Source: Sphingomonadaceae bacterium (GTDB taxonomy: Bacteria; Pseudomonadota; Alphaproteobacteria; Sphingomonadales; Sphingomonadaceae). From it: DNA of 11,761 nt. Under the pieces are notes generated by a model. It saw only the letters and a list, made by a program, of their open reading frames with translations, was not told the DNA's origin and made no database searches. The stretch covers positions 1 through 11,761 of the forward strand of contig CANEVG010000074.1 of the NCBI GenBank assembly GCA_947442095.1, written 5' to 3'. A program made the position numbers and the translations under genes. Positions 6,363 to 11,761 of the stretch are shown in pieces. Each line of letters opens with the position of its first letter. Within the stretch, counting starts at the first letter, position 1.

Positions 6363-7358
6363 TCAGATCTTCACGGTGAGGCGCTTGCTAGCCACCACCG
6401 CATTGGCACGCATCAGCGTGTACGTGATGGCATAATCGCCCGCCGGCCAATTAGCGCCGGAACGCTTCTTGCCGGCAAACGTAAACCATTGCGCCTTGGC
6501 CCGGTCGAGCGCCGGGATCGAATTTGATGCCAGTACCGTGCCGTCGGGCGTCCATAGTTCAAGTAACTGCTTGTCGCCTCGTTCAAGCCCGATCACGCGA
6601 ACGTAAGCCACCAACGCTGGCGACGCCGTGGAGGCGGCCGGCAGTCGACCGTCCTCGAGCTGGTCGGCGGTGATGGCCTGCACCGTGAGGCCAATGTTGA
6701 GCACGACGCCGCGCTTGTAGACCAGCGCCTTGCGCGCAGCCGGGCTCCAAAGGTCGCCCTTTACCTTGCAGCCATGATCAGCAGGGTCCGGATCAAAAGG
6801 ATCGACCACACGGCCACCCTTGCGGACGGTCAGGTGCAGATGCGGATACTCGGTAAAGCCCGAAAGGCCAACCCGGCCAAGAGGCTGTCCAGCACGCACC
6901 GCATCACCCGCCTGCACCGAAATGCTGCCCCGCGCCATGTGGCAATATTGGCTTTCCCACCCGGCACCGTGATCGACCACCACGCCATTGCCGCATTCGC
7001 GCCCCTTCACCGCAGCGATGCCAATCGTCTTTACCGAAATATCGTCCATTGCATCGCGGATGCTGACGACGGTGCCGGGGGCGGCGGCGAGAACGGCAAC
7101 CGCTGCGCGCTGGCTGGCCATATCGGGAATACGAAAATCGATGCCGTTGTGCGCTTCATATGTTCGGCTGGCACACGCATAATCAGTCACCGCCGAGCCC
7201 GGATCGCGATCGACATAATTCTGTATCTCGCAGTTCCGACCAATCTCGCAGGCGATTGGGACTTGGAGCTGCAGCGAAGGCGGCGGGGGCGCAGAATCCA
7301 CCGCGCGGCTGCCAATCAACGCCGTGGTCGCAAACAGCAGAAGATGCTTGGCTTTCAT
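6363..7358 (-). CDS. Exported M23-family metallopeptidase (LytM/peptidoglycan endopeptidase type)
   Basis: The protein has 331 residues if started at the ATG at 7358, which has AAGGAG nine bases upstream and begins a signal peptide: KAKH, hydrophobic LLLFATTALIG, then probable cleavage after VDSA before a Pro run. The frame stays open to 7505, but that longer form would bury the signal sequence and has no better start. The M23 domain covers roughly residues 60-200. HNGID gives zinc ligands His70 and Asp74, YCHM gives His140, and the HLHL motif gives His173 and His175. All metal and catalytic residues are therefore present, so it is a plausible active endopeptidase cutting peptidoglycan cross-bridges in the periplasm. 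Six cysteines (37, 43, 62, 122, 139, 197) fall within the exported domain and suggest disulfides. The C-terminal 120 residues look like a beta-rich domain that I do not recognise. The gene stands alone between two gene-poor stretches, and its physiological role is not indicated. Confidence 0.9.
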   Translation of the reverse strand: MKAKHLLLFATTALIGSRAVDSAPPPPSLQLQVPIACEIGRNCEIQNYVDRDPGSAVTDYACASRTYEAHNGIDFRIPDMASQRAAVAVLAAAPGTVVSIRDAMDDISVKTIGIAAVKGRECGNGVVVDHGAGWESQYCHMARGSISVQAGDAVRAGQPLGRVGLSGFTEYPHLHLTVRKGGRVVDPFDPDPADHGCKVKGDLWSPAARKALVYKRGVVLNIGLTVQAITADQLEDGRLPAASTASPALVAYVRVIGLERGDKQLLELWTPDGTVLASNSIPALDRAKAQWFTFAGKKRSGANWPAGDYAITYTLMRANAVVASKRLTVKI

Positions 7359-8266
7359 CGGCACAGGCTCCTTCAAGATTAAGGCTAAACGATCCTGTCG
7401 CGCAAAGCATGAACAGGCAAGCGCCAAACGCCGTCCAGACCCGTCCTTATGCCGCACGCACGCTTGGAGCTCATGCCCTAGGACTGGCGCCGGACTAACG
7501 AGCAACCCATCGCAGAGGCAGCTTCGGCCGCGGCCTTCAAGCCACGCTTACGGGCAACCAGCGGCAAGATAGATAGTAATAGGAGGGATAACTGGGCCAT
7601 GCTGTCCTATGTAACGCCTGCGATTCTTCGTTGGAACAACTGTTACGGGCAAACCGGAATGACCGCTCCCCACCAATTCCACGACGCACAGCGCCCTTGC
7701 CGTAATTATTGAAAGCTGCCGGGCGGCTTCAGTGGATTGCTGGCTAGAAGCTGAAATTCTCCTGCCGGCCCAGTTGCAGTCGCGGTATGAAGCCGGTTGG
7801 GCAAAAGCTGGGTGTCGGGTTCCTGCACTGGAGGCTTTCGTACGCAAGCGCCCGAAACCCTTCGCAGAGCCGGTCGTTCACCACGGCCATCATGAACGTC
7901 TATTTCCGAAAAAAGACGCTGTTCTTCTTTCGGGATTGCCCCGTCACGGCCCGTCTGATCGCTGATGGGTTGATTGCGGATTGTCAGGTTTGGGAATCTG
8001 AGTGCCCAGAGCGAACATGAGCCATCGCGCCGTGAAGATTGCTGGGTCCCCATCGGTCGCAATTCTCTTCGCTAAGATATCAGTCACAGCGTCGGCGTTG
8101 GCCTGGGTGTAGTTCATCAGTCGAGCCAGTTTGCCGCGATCCGCACCTCGCCGACGACAACGCGTCTGCCGAGCTTCACGCGCCACGGCGCGCGTCAAAT
8201 TCTGATCACTCGTAGGCAGGGGGAGGCGTACGTCGCCTCCTCCTGCCTACGTCAAAGCAATCGCGA
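7359..8266. other. 908-base stretch without a convincing gene
   Basis: I see no supportable gene here. Several frames of 60-118 codons exist on both strands between 7700 and 8200, but they overlap one another, have no good ribosome-binding site and show no recognisable motif. One small + frame (7599-7712, 37 residues) follows a strong AGGAGG (7581-7586), but the spacing of about twelve bases is long and the peptide looks random. The part at 7944-8198 on - has a somewhat protein-like composition and could be a decayed gene end. The only definite structure is the hairpin at 8211-8251. This may be an old insertion or deletion scar. Confidence 0.5.
8211..8251 (-). terminator. Long hairpin downstream of the universal stress protein operon
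   Basis: An 18-base left arm (8211-8228) pairs with an 18-base right arm (8234-8251) around the five-base loop TACGT. There is one non-Watson-Crick position, a G-T pair. It lies 15 bases beyond the stop codon of the last gene of the reverse-strand operon, where a terminator is expected. No uninterrupted T-tract follows on either strand, the nearest being a short ATTT some bases later on -. It is therefore either a terminator with a poor U-tail, an mRNA 3'-end stabiliser or a dispersed palindromic repeat. Confidence 0.55.
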
Positions 8267-9094
8267 TTACGGTGCCTCGCGAACCATTAGAGTGTCGGTC
8301 CGGCTCCAGAACAGTAGGGATTCGGCCCTGCTGCCAACGATGAAATCGAGAAAACCGGTCTTGCCGTGTGTCCCTAGCACGAGAAGATCAGAGTGTACTT
8401 CCCGGGCGGTCTGTTCGACGACATTATCCATAACGCCGTGCCCAAGGTGGATTGAGATCCTGCTCCGCATGGTCTGCGAAAAGTCCGGGTGATCAACAAA
8501 TGCTTCGAGTTCGCGCTGCGCCTGCTCTTCCAGGTCCGGACGTTTACCGTTCGATCCTGGCCAACCGTCGAGGGGGACATCGTAGACATGCAGGACATGC
8601 AGGGCGGCGTCTGGAAACATGTTAGCCGCCGTCGTCAGAGCAAGGCGTGAACAACTTGAAAAGTCCGTTGTGACCAGAAGCGAGCGATAGGCTCCGTGCA
8701 CGCGCTGCTTAACCACAAGGACTGGCACTGCGGCGTTTCGGACAGCATGATCAACCGTCGTCCCGATCAGGAAGTCGCCGACCTGATTTAACCGTGCAAC
8801 CCCGGCAACGATCAGCCCGCAGCCGGTTTCCTGCGCGGACCGGACAATAGCCTGTGGGGCGGGCTCATGGGCCAGCAGAATATCTGCGGCTGCAGATGGA
8901 TCCGGCAGCACCGCGCGTACCGCACCAATCGCAAAAGCAGGGTTTCTGTCCGCCCAAGATCCCGGTTCGACTGCGTGAAAGACTTTCAACGTTGCGCCCC
9001 ACGCCTGAGCCAAGAGGCAGGCACGATCGACCGCGCGATCCGACCTCGCACCGAGGTCCGTTGCGACGAGGACAGGCGGAGCGTGACTTGTCAT
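8267..9094 (-). CDS. Universal stress protein with two Usp domains
   Basis: This 275-residue cytoplasmic protein has two tandem Usp domains, like UspE-type proteins. Domain 1 begins with VLVATDLGARSDRAV and ends with VPVLVVK near residue 130. Domain 2 begins with SLLVTTDFSSCS near residue 138. The second domain carries the nucleotide-binding pattern G-x2-G-x9-G-S at residues 241-255 (GTHG, then GSRAES), so ATP binding is plausible. The first has the partial GVARLNQVGDFLIGT version and is probably degenerate. The start has GGAAGGA six bases upstream. The gene follows the second Usp gene by 67 bases on the same strand and is the last gene of the operon, with the hairpin just behind. Usp pairs of this kind usually respond to starvation, oxygen limitation or redox stress. 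No specific role can be read here. Confidence 0.93.
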   Translation of the reverse strand: MTSHAPPVLVATDLGARSDRAVDRACLLAQAWGATLKVFHAVEPGSWADRNPAFAIGAVRAVLPDPSAAADILLAHEPAPQAIVRSAQETGCGLIVAGVARLNQVGDFLIGTTVDHAVRNAAVPVLVVKQRVHGAYRSLLVTTDFSSCSRLALTTAANMFPDAALHVLHVYDVPLDGWPGSNGKRPDLEEQAQRELEAFVDHPDFSQTMRSRISIHLGHGVMDNVVEQTAREVHSDLLVLGTHGKTGFLDFIVGSRAESLLFWSRTDTLMVREAP

Positions 9095-9161
9095 GCGTTA
9101 TCCTTCCAAGAGCCAATTTCCGCTGCTTCTGGACAACCTGGTGTCCGCGCAGCGAGCCGGC

Positions 9162-10001
9162 CTAATGGGCCAGCAAGACCGGCAATTGCGGGTCATCCAG
9201 AATAGAACGCGTTGCACCGCCAAGCAGGAATTCTCTGGTTTTCGAATGCCCGTAAGCCCCCATGATCAGCAAGTCGGCGCCGCTGCTGCCGCAGTGATCG
9301 AGGAGAGCCTTGCCGGCGTCGCGCCCAGTAGCCCCCACTTCCTCGACGCTGGCAGCGATCTCATGCAGCGCCAGATGACGTTGGGCTTCTTCAAGCACGT
9401 GTTGCGATGCGAAGGGCTTGTCGCCCGAGATCGCCACGAGGCGGACCGAACGGGCACCGCGGCAGAATGGCAGCGACGCTGCCAGACCGCGGGCCGCCGA
9501 GCGGCTGCCGTCCCAGCCGATGATAATGTCCTGAAACGCGGGGCCTTCCGATCGCGGGCGGGGAAGCAGTAGTACGGGGCGACCAGAGTCGAAAACCAGC
9601 GCTTCTGCGGCGACCTGAAACTCGACATTCGTTTCGACCGGCACCACTGTCAGATCGTGCGTGCGGGCGATGCGCGCGGGCTCCATCGGATTGACCAGCG
9701 GGCCGTATTCGACGAGGAATTGCTCGCCGCGCCGTTCCGCTCCTACCAATGTCGTGAATTCATTGAGGAGGTCGGTAGCAGCCTCGCGGCTCCGCACGTT
9801 CTCGTCAGCTCTCACCGCATTGGCCTGCACGAGCGTGTCGGCAAGCCAGTTCCCCAACACCGGAATATGCGTCTGGCACAGAACCCCGGAAAGGCGCGCA
9901 TCAAACCGCTCGGCGAGTGCCAGCGAGGCATCGAGTGCCCAGCCAGGCGTGCGGTAAGGGTAGCTGACCATGAAAAGCAGGATGTCGCGAATGTCGGTCA
10001 T
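9162..10001 (-). CDS. Universal stress protein with two Usp domains
   Basis: This 279-residue protein also has two Usp domains, but it belongs to a different subgroup from its downstream neighbour. The N-terminal domain starts MTDIRDILLFMVSYP, lacks the usual GxxG nucleotide motif and is probably non-binding. The C-terminal domain starts around DIIIGWDGSRSAARG and has the intact pattern G-x2-G-x9-G-G at 248-262 within GAYGHSKTREFLLGGATRS. This form, with the GAYGHS signature, is common in alphaproteobacteria. The start ATG at 10001 has only a distant purine-rich GAGAGAGG about twelve bases upstream, so initiation may rely on coupling to the membrane-protein gene 60 bases before it. Together the two Usp genes give four Usp domains with two predicted nucleotide sites. 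Function beyond general stress response is not deducible. Confidence 0.93.
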   Translation of the reverse strand: MTDIRDILLFMVSYPYRTPGWALDASLALAERFDARLSGVLCQTHIPVLGNWLADTLVQANAVRADENVRSREAATDLLNEFTTLVGAERRGEQFLVEYGPLVNPMEPARIARTHDLTVVPVETNVEFQVAAEALVFDSGRPVLLLPRPRSEGPAFQDIIIGWDGSRSAARGLAASLPFCRGARSVRLVAISGDKPFASQHVLEEAQRHLALHEIAASVEEVGATGRDAGKALLDHCGSSGADLLIMGAYGHSKTREFLLGGATRSILDDPQLPVLLAH

Positions 10002-10061
10002 CGTTGGATTTTGCCTCTCTCACTCCCGGTAGGTATCATCCACTTTGCAAGCAGCCTTGAT

Positions 10062-10664
10062 CTACCGCAATCTTTCTTGCGGCCGGGCCGCCGAATCAGT
10101 TTGAGTATTCAGGTCTGCATGGCGCATCGAGATAGCCATTTCGGACAGAGCCTTGAGAACATTGCGCTGCCTGACCATCGGGCGCCGGTCGTAAAGGAAA
10201 AATTCGATGGGTTTCCAGTTAGCAACCCATCCGATGATCAGCAGTCCCTCCCTGAAGAAATCTCCAAAGGGTTCCGGGATCTGGTTCGTGGCCACCATTC
10301 CCAGGCCCCAGCATGCCGCCAGAAAAAGAAGTCCGGTGAAGAGCGACCTGCGTCCGTCGAGCATCCTGATGCGCAGGTGCCTTTCGTAGACCTCAAGCTT
10401 GTAGAGAAAATATTGCCTGATCGCGTCCGGTATCTGGGCGGTTTCTGCAAGGCCGATCTTGTCTTCCGGGGCTTGGATTACGAGCTGATATTGGGTCTGC
10501 GGCGCCTCGATCGCGCTTTCCAGAATGTATTGTTCAACCTCGTCGTCGAGGTCCCGGCCGACCATTGGGGAGGGGTCGAATGCATGGAATAGATCGTTCG
10601 GGTTGGCGACGCTCAATCCGATCAGTCCGGAATTCGGGCTTGGCTGCGGTCTGAGCACTGGCAC
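10062..10664 (-). CDS. Conserved two-TM membrane protein of unknown function
   Basis: The protein has 200 residues. An N-terminal cytosolic-looking part contains a DPSP motif (30-33) followed by RDLDDEVEQYI, then an amphipathic segment AIRQYFLYKL with ERHLRIRML, then two hydrophobic helices (about 107-125 and 138-157). A strongly conserved-looking motif GWVANWKPIEFFLYD ends the second helix. I recall this arrangement (DPSP, DLDDE, R-x-SL, GW-x2-W-x-P-x-E-x2-LYD) from a widespread bacterial family without known function. The start is GTG at 10664 or, two codons later, GTG at 10658. The purine run GAAGGGG is better spaced for the second. It is first in a probable operon with two universal stress proteins, suggesting a stress-related membrane role. 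Hairpin-like topology with both termini in the cytoplasm is likely but not certain. Confidence 0.85.
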   Translation of the reverse strand: MPVLRPQPSPNSGLIGLSVANPNDLFHAFDPSPMVGRDLDDEVEQYILESAIEAPQTQYQLVIQAPEDKIGLAETAQIPDAIRQYFLYKLEVYERHLRIRMLDGRRSLFTGLLFLAACWGLGMVATNQIPEPFGDFFREGLLIIGWVANWKPIEFFLYDRRPMVRQRNVLKALSEMAISMRHADLNTQTDSAARPQERLR

Positions 10665-10794
10665 TTCCCCTTCACGAACCTGGCGTGTTCAGCCAATTTC
10701 TAGCACAAGCGATATAGCGTGACGAAGGCTTCGAAGTCAGAGGCCCCGGTCGCACCGAGATCCAAATTGCAGCGACTGTTTTAGAAAGGAAGTT

Positions 10795-10839
10795 TGGTGG
10801 ACGCACTTGGGCTCGAACCAAGGACCCGCTGATTAAGAG
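10795..10839 (-). other. 3' half of a tRNA-Lys(CTT) gene: attachment site of an integrative element
   Basis: Read on the - strand, this is the anticodon loop CTCTTAA, the 3' anticodon stem TCAGC, the variable region, a T-arm with stem CTTGG/CCAAG and loop TTCGAGC, the acceptor strand TGCGTCC, discriminator A and an encoded CCA. The 5' half is absent: bases just upstream (10840 onward) do not continue GACTCT-type pairing and no D-arm or 5' acceptor strand follows. Cutting exactly at the anticodon loop is typical of tyrosine-recombinase crossover in tRNA genes. The adjacent integrase supports an attL/attR role. The missing 5' half should be in the intact copy at the other end of the element. 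Confidence 0.85.
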
Positions 10840-10859
10840 GGGCCTTCCGGGGCCTTTCC
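10839..10859. repeat. Direct repeat of GGGGCCTTCC beside the att site
   Basis: GGGGCCTTCC at 10839-10848 is followed at once by GGGGCCTTTCC at 10849-10859, and the first copy begins on the last base of the tRNA identity block. It may be part of the recombination core on the element side, or chance GC-rich sequence. Confidence 0.4.
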
Positions 10860-10919
10860 AATCACACTCCATGCTACGCCAAACTACGCTCAAAGGCTTG
10901 AAACGGTTGGATTAATTCT

Positions 10920-10949
10920 GCCGTGGATTACCTTAACCTACGCCACGGC
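10920..10949. repeat. Inverted repeat GCCGTGG/CCACGGC upstream of the integrase
   Basis: Seven-base arms at 10920-10926 and 10943-10949 are perfect complements with a 16-base spacer. Lying between the att site and the integrase start, this could be a binding site for a regulator or recombination directionality factor. It is short, so chance is not excluded. Confidence 0.35.
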
Positions 10950-10961
10950 TTTCCCGCAAAT

Positions 10962-10983
10962 GATTACGTGGCGATTACGTGGG
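10962..10983 (+). repeat. Tandem 11-base repeat GATTACGTGGC/G before the integrase
   Basis: GATTACGTGGC at 10962-10972 is immediately followed by GATTACGTGGG at 10973-10983. The last bases of copy two also provide the GGGAG ribosome-binding site of the integrase start at 10996. Two adjacent copies just inside an att site suggest arm-type integrase binding sites, which often are short direct repeats. This reading is an inference. Confidence 0.5.
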
Positions 10984-10995
10984 AGCGTGAAAACC

Positions 10996-11761
10996 ATGCC
11001 CAGTCAGTCGATCACCTTGCGAACAATCGAGGCTGCCAAGCCCAGCGCGTCGGGCGATGTTTACACTTGGGACACCGGCCTCAGAGGCTTTGGATTGCGG
11101 GTCACACCGCGCGGCGTCAAGAGCTATGTGCTGCAGTACCGGGTTGAGGGTGGCCCAGCGCGGCGCAAGACCATCGGCATCCACGGGAGCCCATGGACAA
11201 CGCAGACAGCGCGCCGCGAGGCCGAGCGCCTGCTCATGCTGGTCCGGCAGGGCATCGACCCGGTCGAACAGCAACGCGAATTGAAGCGCCGCGAGAAGGC
11301 GCTCAACTTCTCGGCCTACTGTGACCTGTTCGTCGACCTGTACCTGCAAGCGAACTGGCCCGACACCTGGCCAGAAGCCATGCGGATCTTGGAGAACATT
11401 GCCAAGCCGCGGTGGGGTAAGCGGCCTCTGTCGGCACTGAAACGGAGCGACATGGTCAAGCTGATGGACGACTATGCCGACCGGCCTGGCCAGCGGAAGG
11501 CAGTCCATTCGTTGCTGCGCAAACTGTTCAACTGGGCGGTCGACCGCGAGGACATCCAGGTCTCGCCGCTGGCAGGCATGAAGGCTCCCAAGGCTGTTGC
11601 ATCGCGGCGGCGGGTCCTAGGCCACGAAGAAATCGTCTGCCTGTGGAATGCCTGCGAGCATGTCGGTTGGCCATGGGGACCCTATGTGCGGCTGCTGATC
11701 CTGACGATGCAGCGTCGGCAGGAGGTCGCCGAGATGGATTGGAGCGAGATCGACCTCGAGG
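10996..11761 (+). CDS. Tyrosine-type integrase, DUF4102 (P4-like) family, 3' end outside window
   Basis: The frame is open from ATG 10996 to the window edge: 255 codons of a protein usually about 400 long. The N-terminal DUF4102 arm-binding domain is clear in VYTWDTGLRGFGLRVTPRG and SYVLQYR, with the family's ARRKTIGIHG strand and a GIDPVEQQ turn near residue 95. A core-binding SAM-like domain follows (about 105-200, ending in FNWAVDREDIQVSPLAGM). The catalytic domain starts with VLGHEEIVCLW and shows the first active-site Arg, Arg240, in LTMQRRQEV. The remaining His-x-x-Arg and Tyr lie right of the window. GGGAG ten bases upstream supports this start. An in-frame ATG at 10960 would add 12 residues but lies in the tandem repeat. 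The gene points away from the truncated tRNA, so it should excise and integrate the element lying to the right. Confidence 0.93.
   Translation, partial: MPSQSITLRTIEAAKPSASGDVYTWDTGLRGFGLRVTPRGVKSYVLQYRVEGGPARRKTIGIHGSPWTTQTARREAERLLMLVRQGIDPVEQQRELKRREKALNFSAYCDLFVDLYLQANWPDTWPEAMRILENIAKPRWGKRPLSALKRSDMVKLMDDYADRPGQRKAVHSLLRKLFNWAVDREDIQVSPLAGMKAPKAVASRRRVLGHEEIVCLWNACEHVGWPWGPYVRLLILTMQRRQEVAEMDWSEIDLE

Larger units (their letters stand above)
10665..10995. other. 331-base region between the stress operon and the integrase, containing an att site
   Basis: The region contains no protein gene that I can support. From 10665 to 10794 it should carry the promoter of the reverse-strand stress operon, but I cannot point to a convincing -35/-10 pair. 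From 10795 it holds the tRNA-Lys fragment, then GC-rich direct repeats (10839-10859), an inverted repeat (10920-10949) and a tandem repeat (10962-10983) in front of the integrase. Confidence 0.6.

Noticed and set aside
6142..6435. 97-codon + frame running into the M23 gene
   Set aside because: It overlaps the 3' end of a well-supported gene on the other strand and has no motif.
7359..7505. 49-codon N-terminal extension of the M23 peptidase
   Set aside because: The ATG at 7358 has a good ribosome-binding site and a signal peptide directly after it. The extension has neither.
7599..7712. 37-codon + frame behind AGGAGG
   Set aside because: The spacing of about twelve bases is long, the peptide has no recognisable features, and conservation cannot be tested here.
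10795..10870. Complete tRNA-Lys gene on -
   Set aside because: The 5' half with D-arm and 5' acceptor strand is missing. Only the part from the anticodon loop to CCA matches.
1..11761. CRISPR array, rRNA, riboswitch or transposase gene
   Set aside because: I looked for regular spaced repeats, rRNA-like stretches, known riboswitch cores and DDE transposase motifs and saw none.

Overview
The window looks like chromosome from an alphaproteobacterium, most likely a sphingomonad (Novosphingobium/Sphingobium type). This is inferred from high-GC, GC3-rich codon use, gene families typical of sphingomonad catabolic clusters, and a LinA-like protein. No rRNA or species marker is present, so the assignment is provisional.

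Positions 2-5912 (+ strand) hold a tightly packed catabolic operon, entered in the middle of its first visible gene. The order is SDR dehydrogenase (partial), ACAD10/11-like acyl-CoA dehydrogenase, LinA/BaiE-like NTF2-fold protein, alpha/beta hydrolase, Old Yellow Enzyme-family oxidoreductase and type I Baeyer-Villiger monooxygenase (BVMO). Together they form a logical ring-opening module for an alicyclic compound such as a terpenoid, steroid or cyclic alcohol. An alcohol is oxidised to a ketone (SDR), water is eliminated to give an enone (NTF2-fold protein), the C=C is reduced (OYE), oxygen is inserted to give an ester or lactone (BVMO), the ester is hydrolysed, and the CoA-activated acid is oxidised (ACAD). 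The substrate cannot be read from the sequence.

Positions 5913-8266 are sparse. They contain one reverse-strand gene, an exported M23 metallopeptidase (6363-7358), flanked by 450 and 908 bases with no supportable gene. A long perfect-looking hairpin (8211-8251) closes the next operon.

Positions 8267-10664 (- strand) hold a three-gene stress-type operon: a two-TM membrane protein of an uncharacterised family followed by two tandem-domain universal stress proteins.

Positions 10795-11761 are the edge of an integrative element. A 45-base 3' half of a tRNA-Lys(CTT) gene, cut at the anticodon loop, is followed about 150 bases later by a DUF4102-type (P4-like) tyrosine integrase that runs off the window. 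The geometry suggests the element extends to the right, with the intact tRNA-Lys at its far end.

The most interesting item is the small protein at 1751-2212. By hand alignment it resembles the lindane dehydrochlorinase LinA at roughly 40% identity, but carries the Tyr-Asp-His triad of BaiE-type steroid dehydratases. That makes it a candidate for the dehydratase ancestry from which LinA could have arisen.
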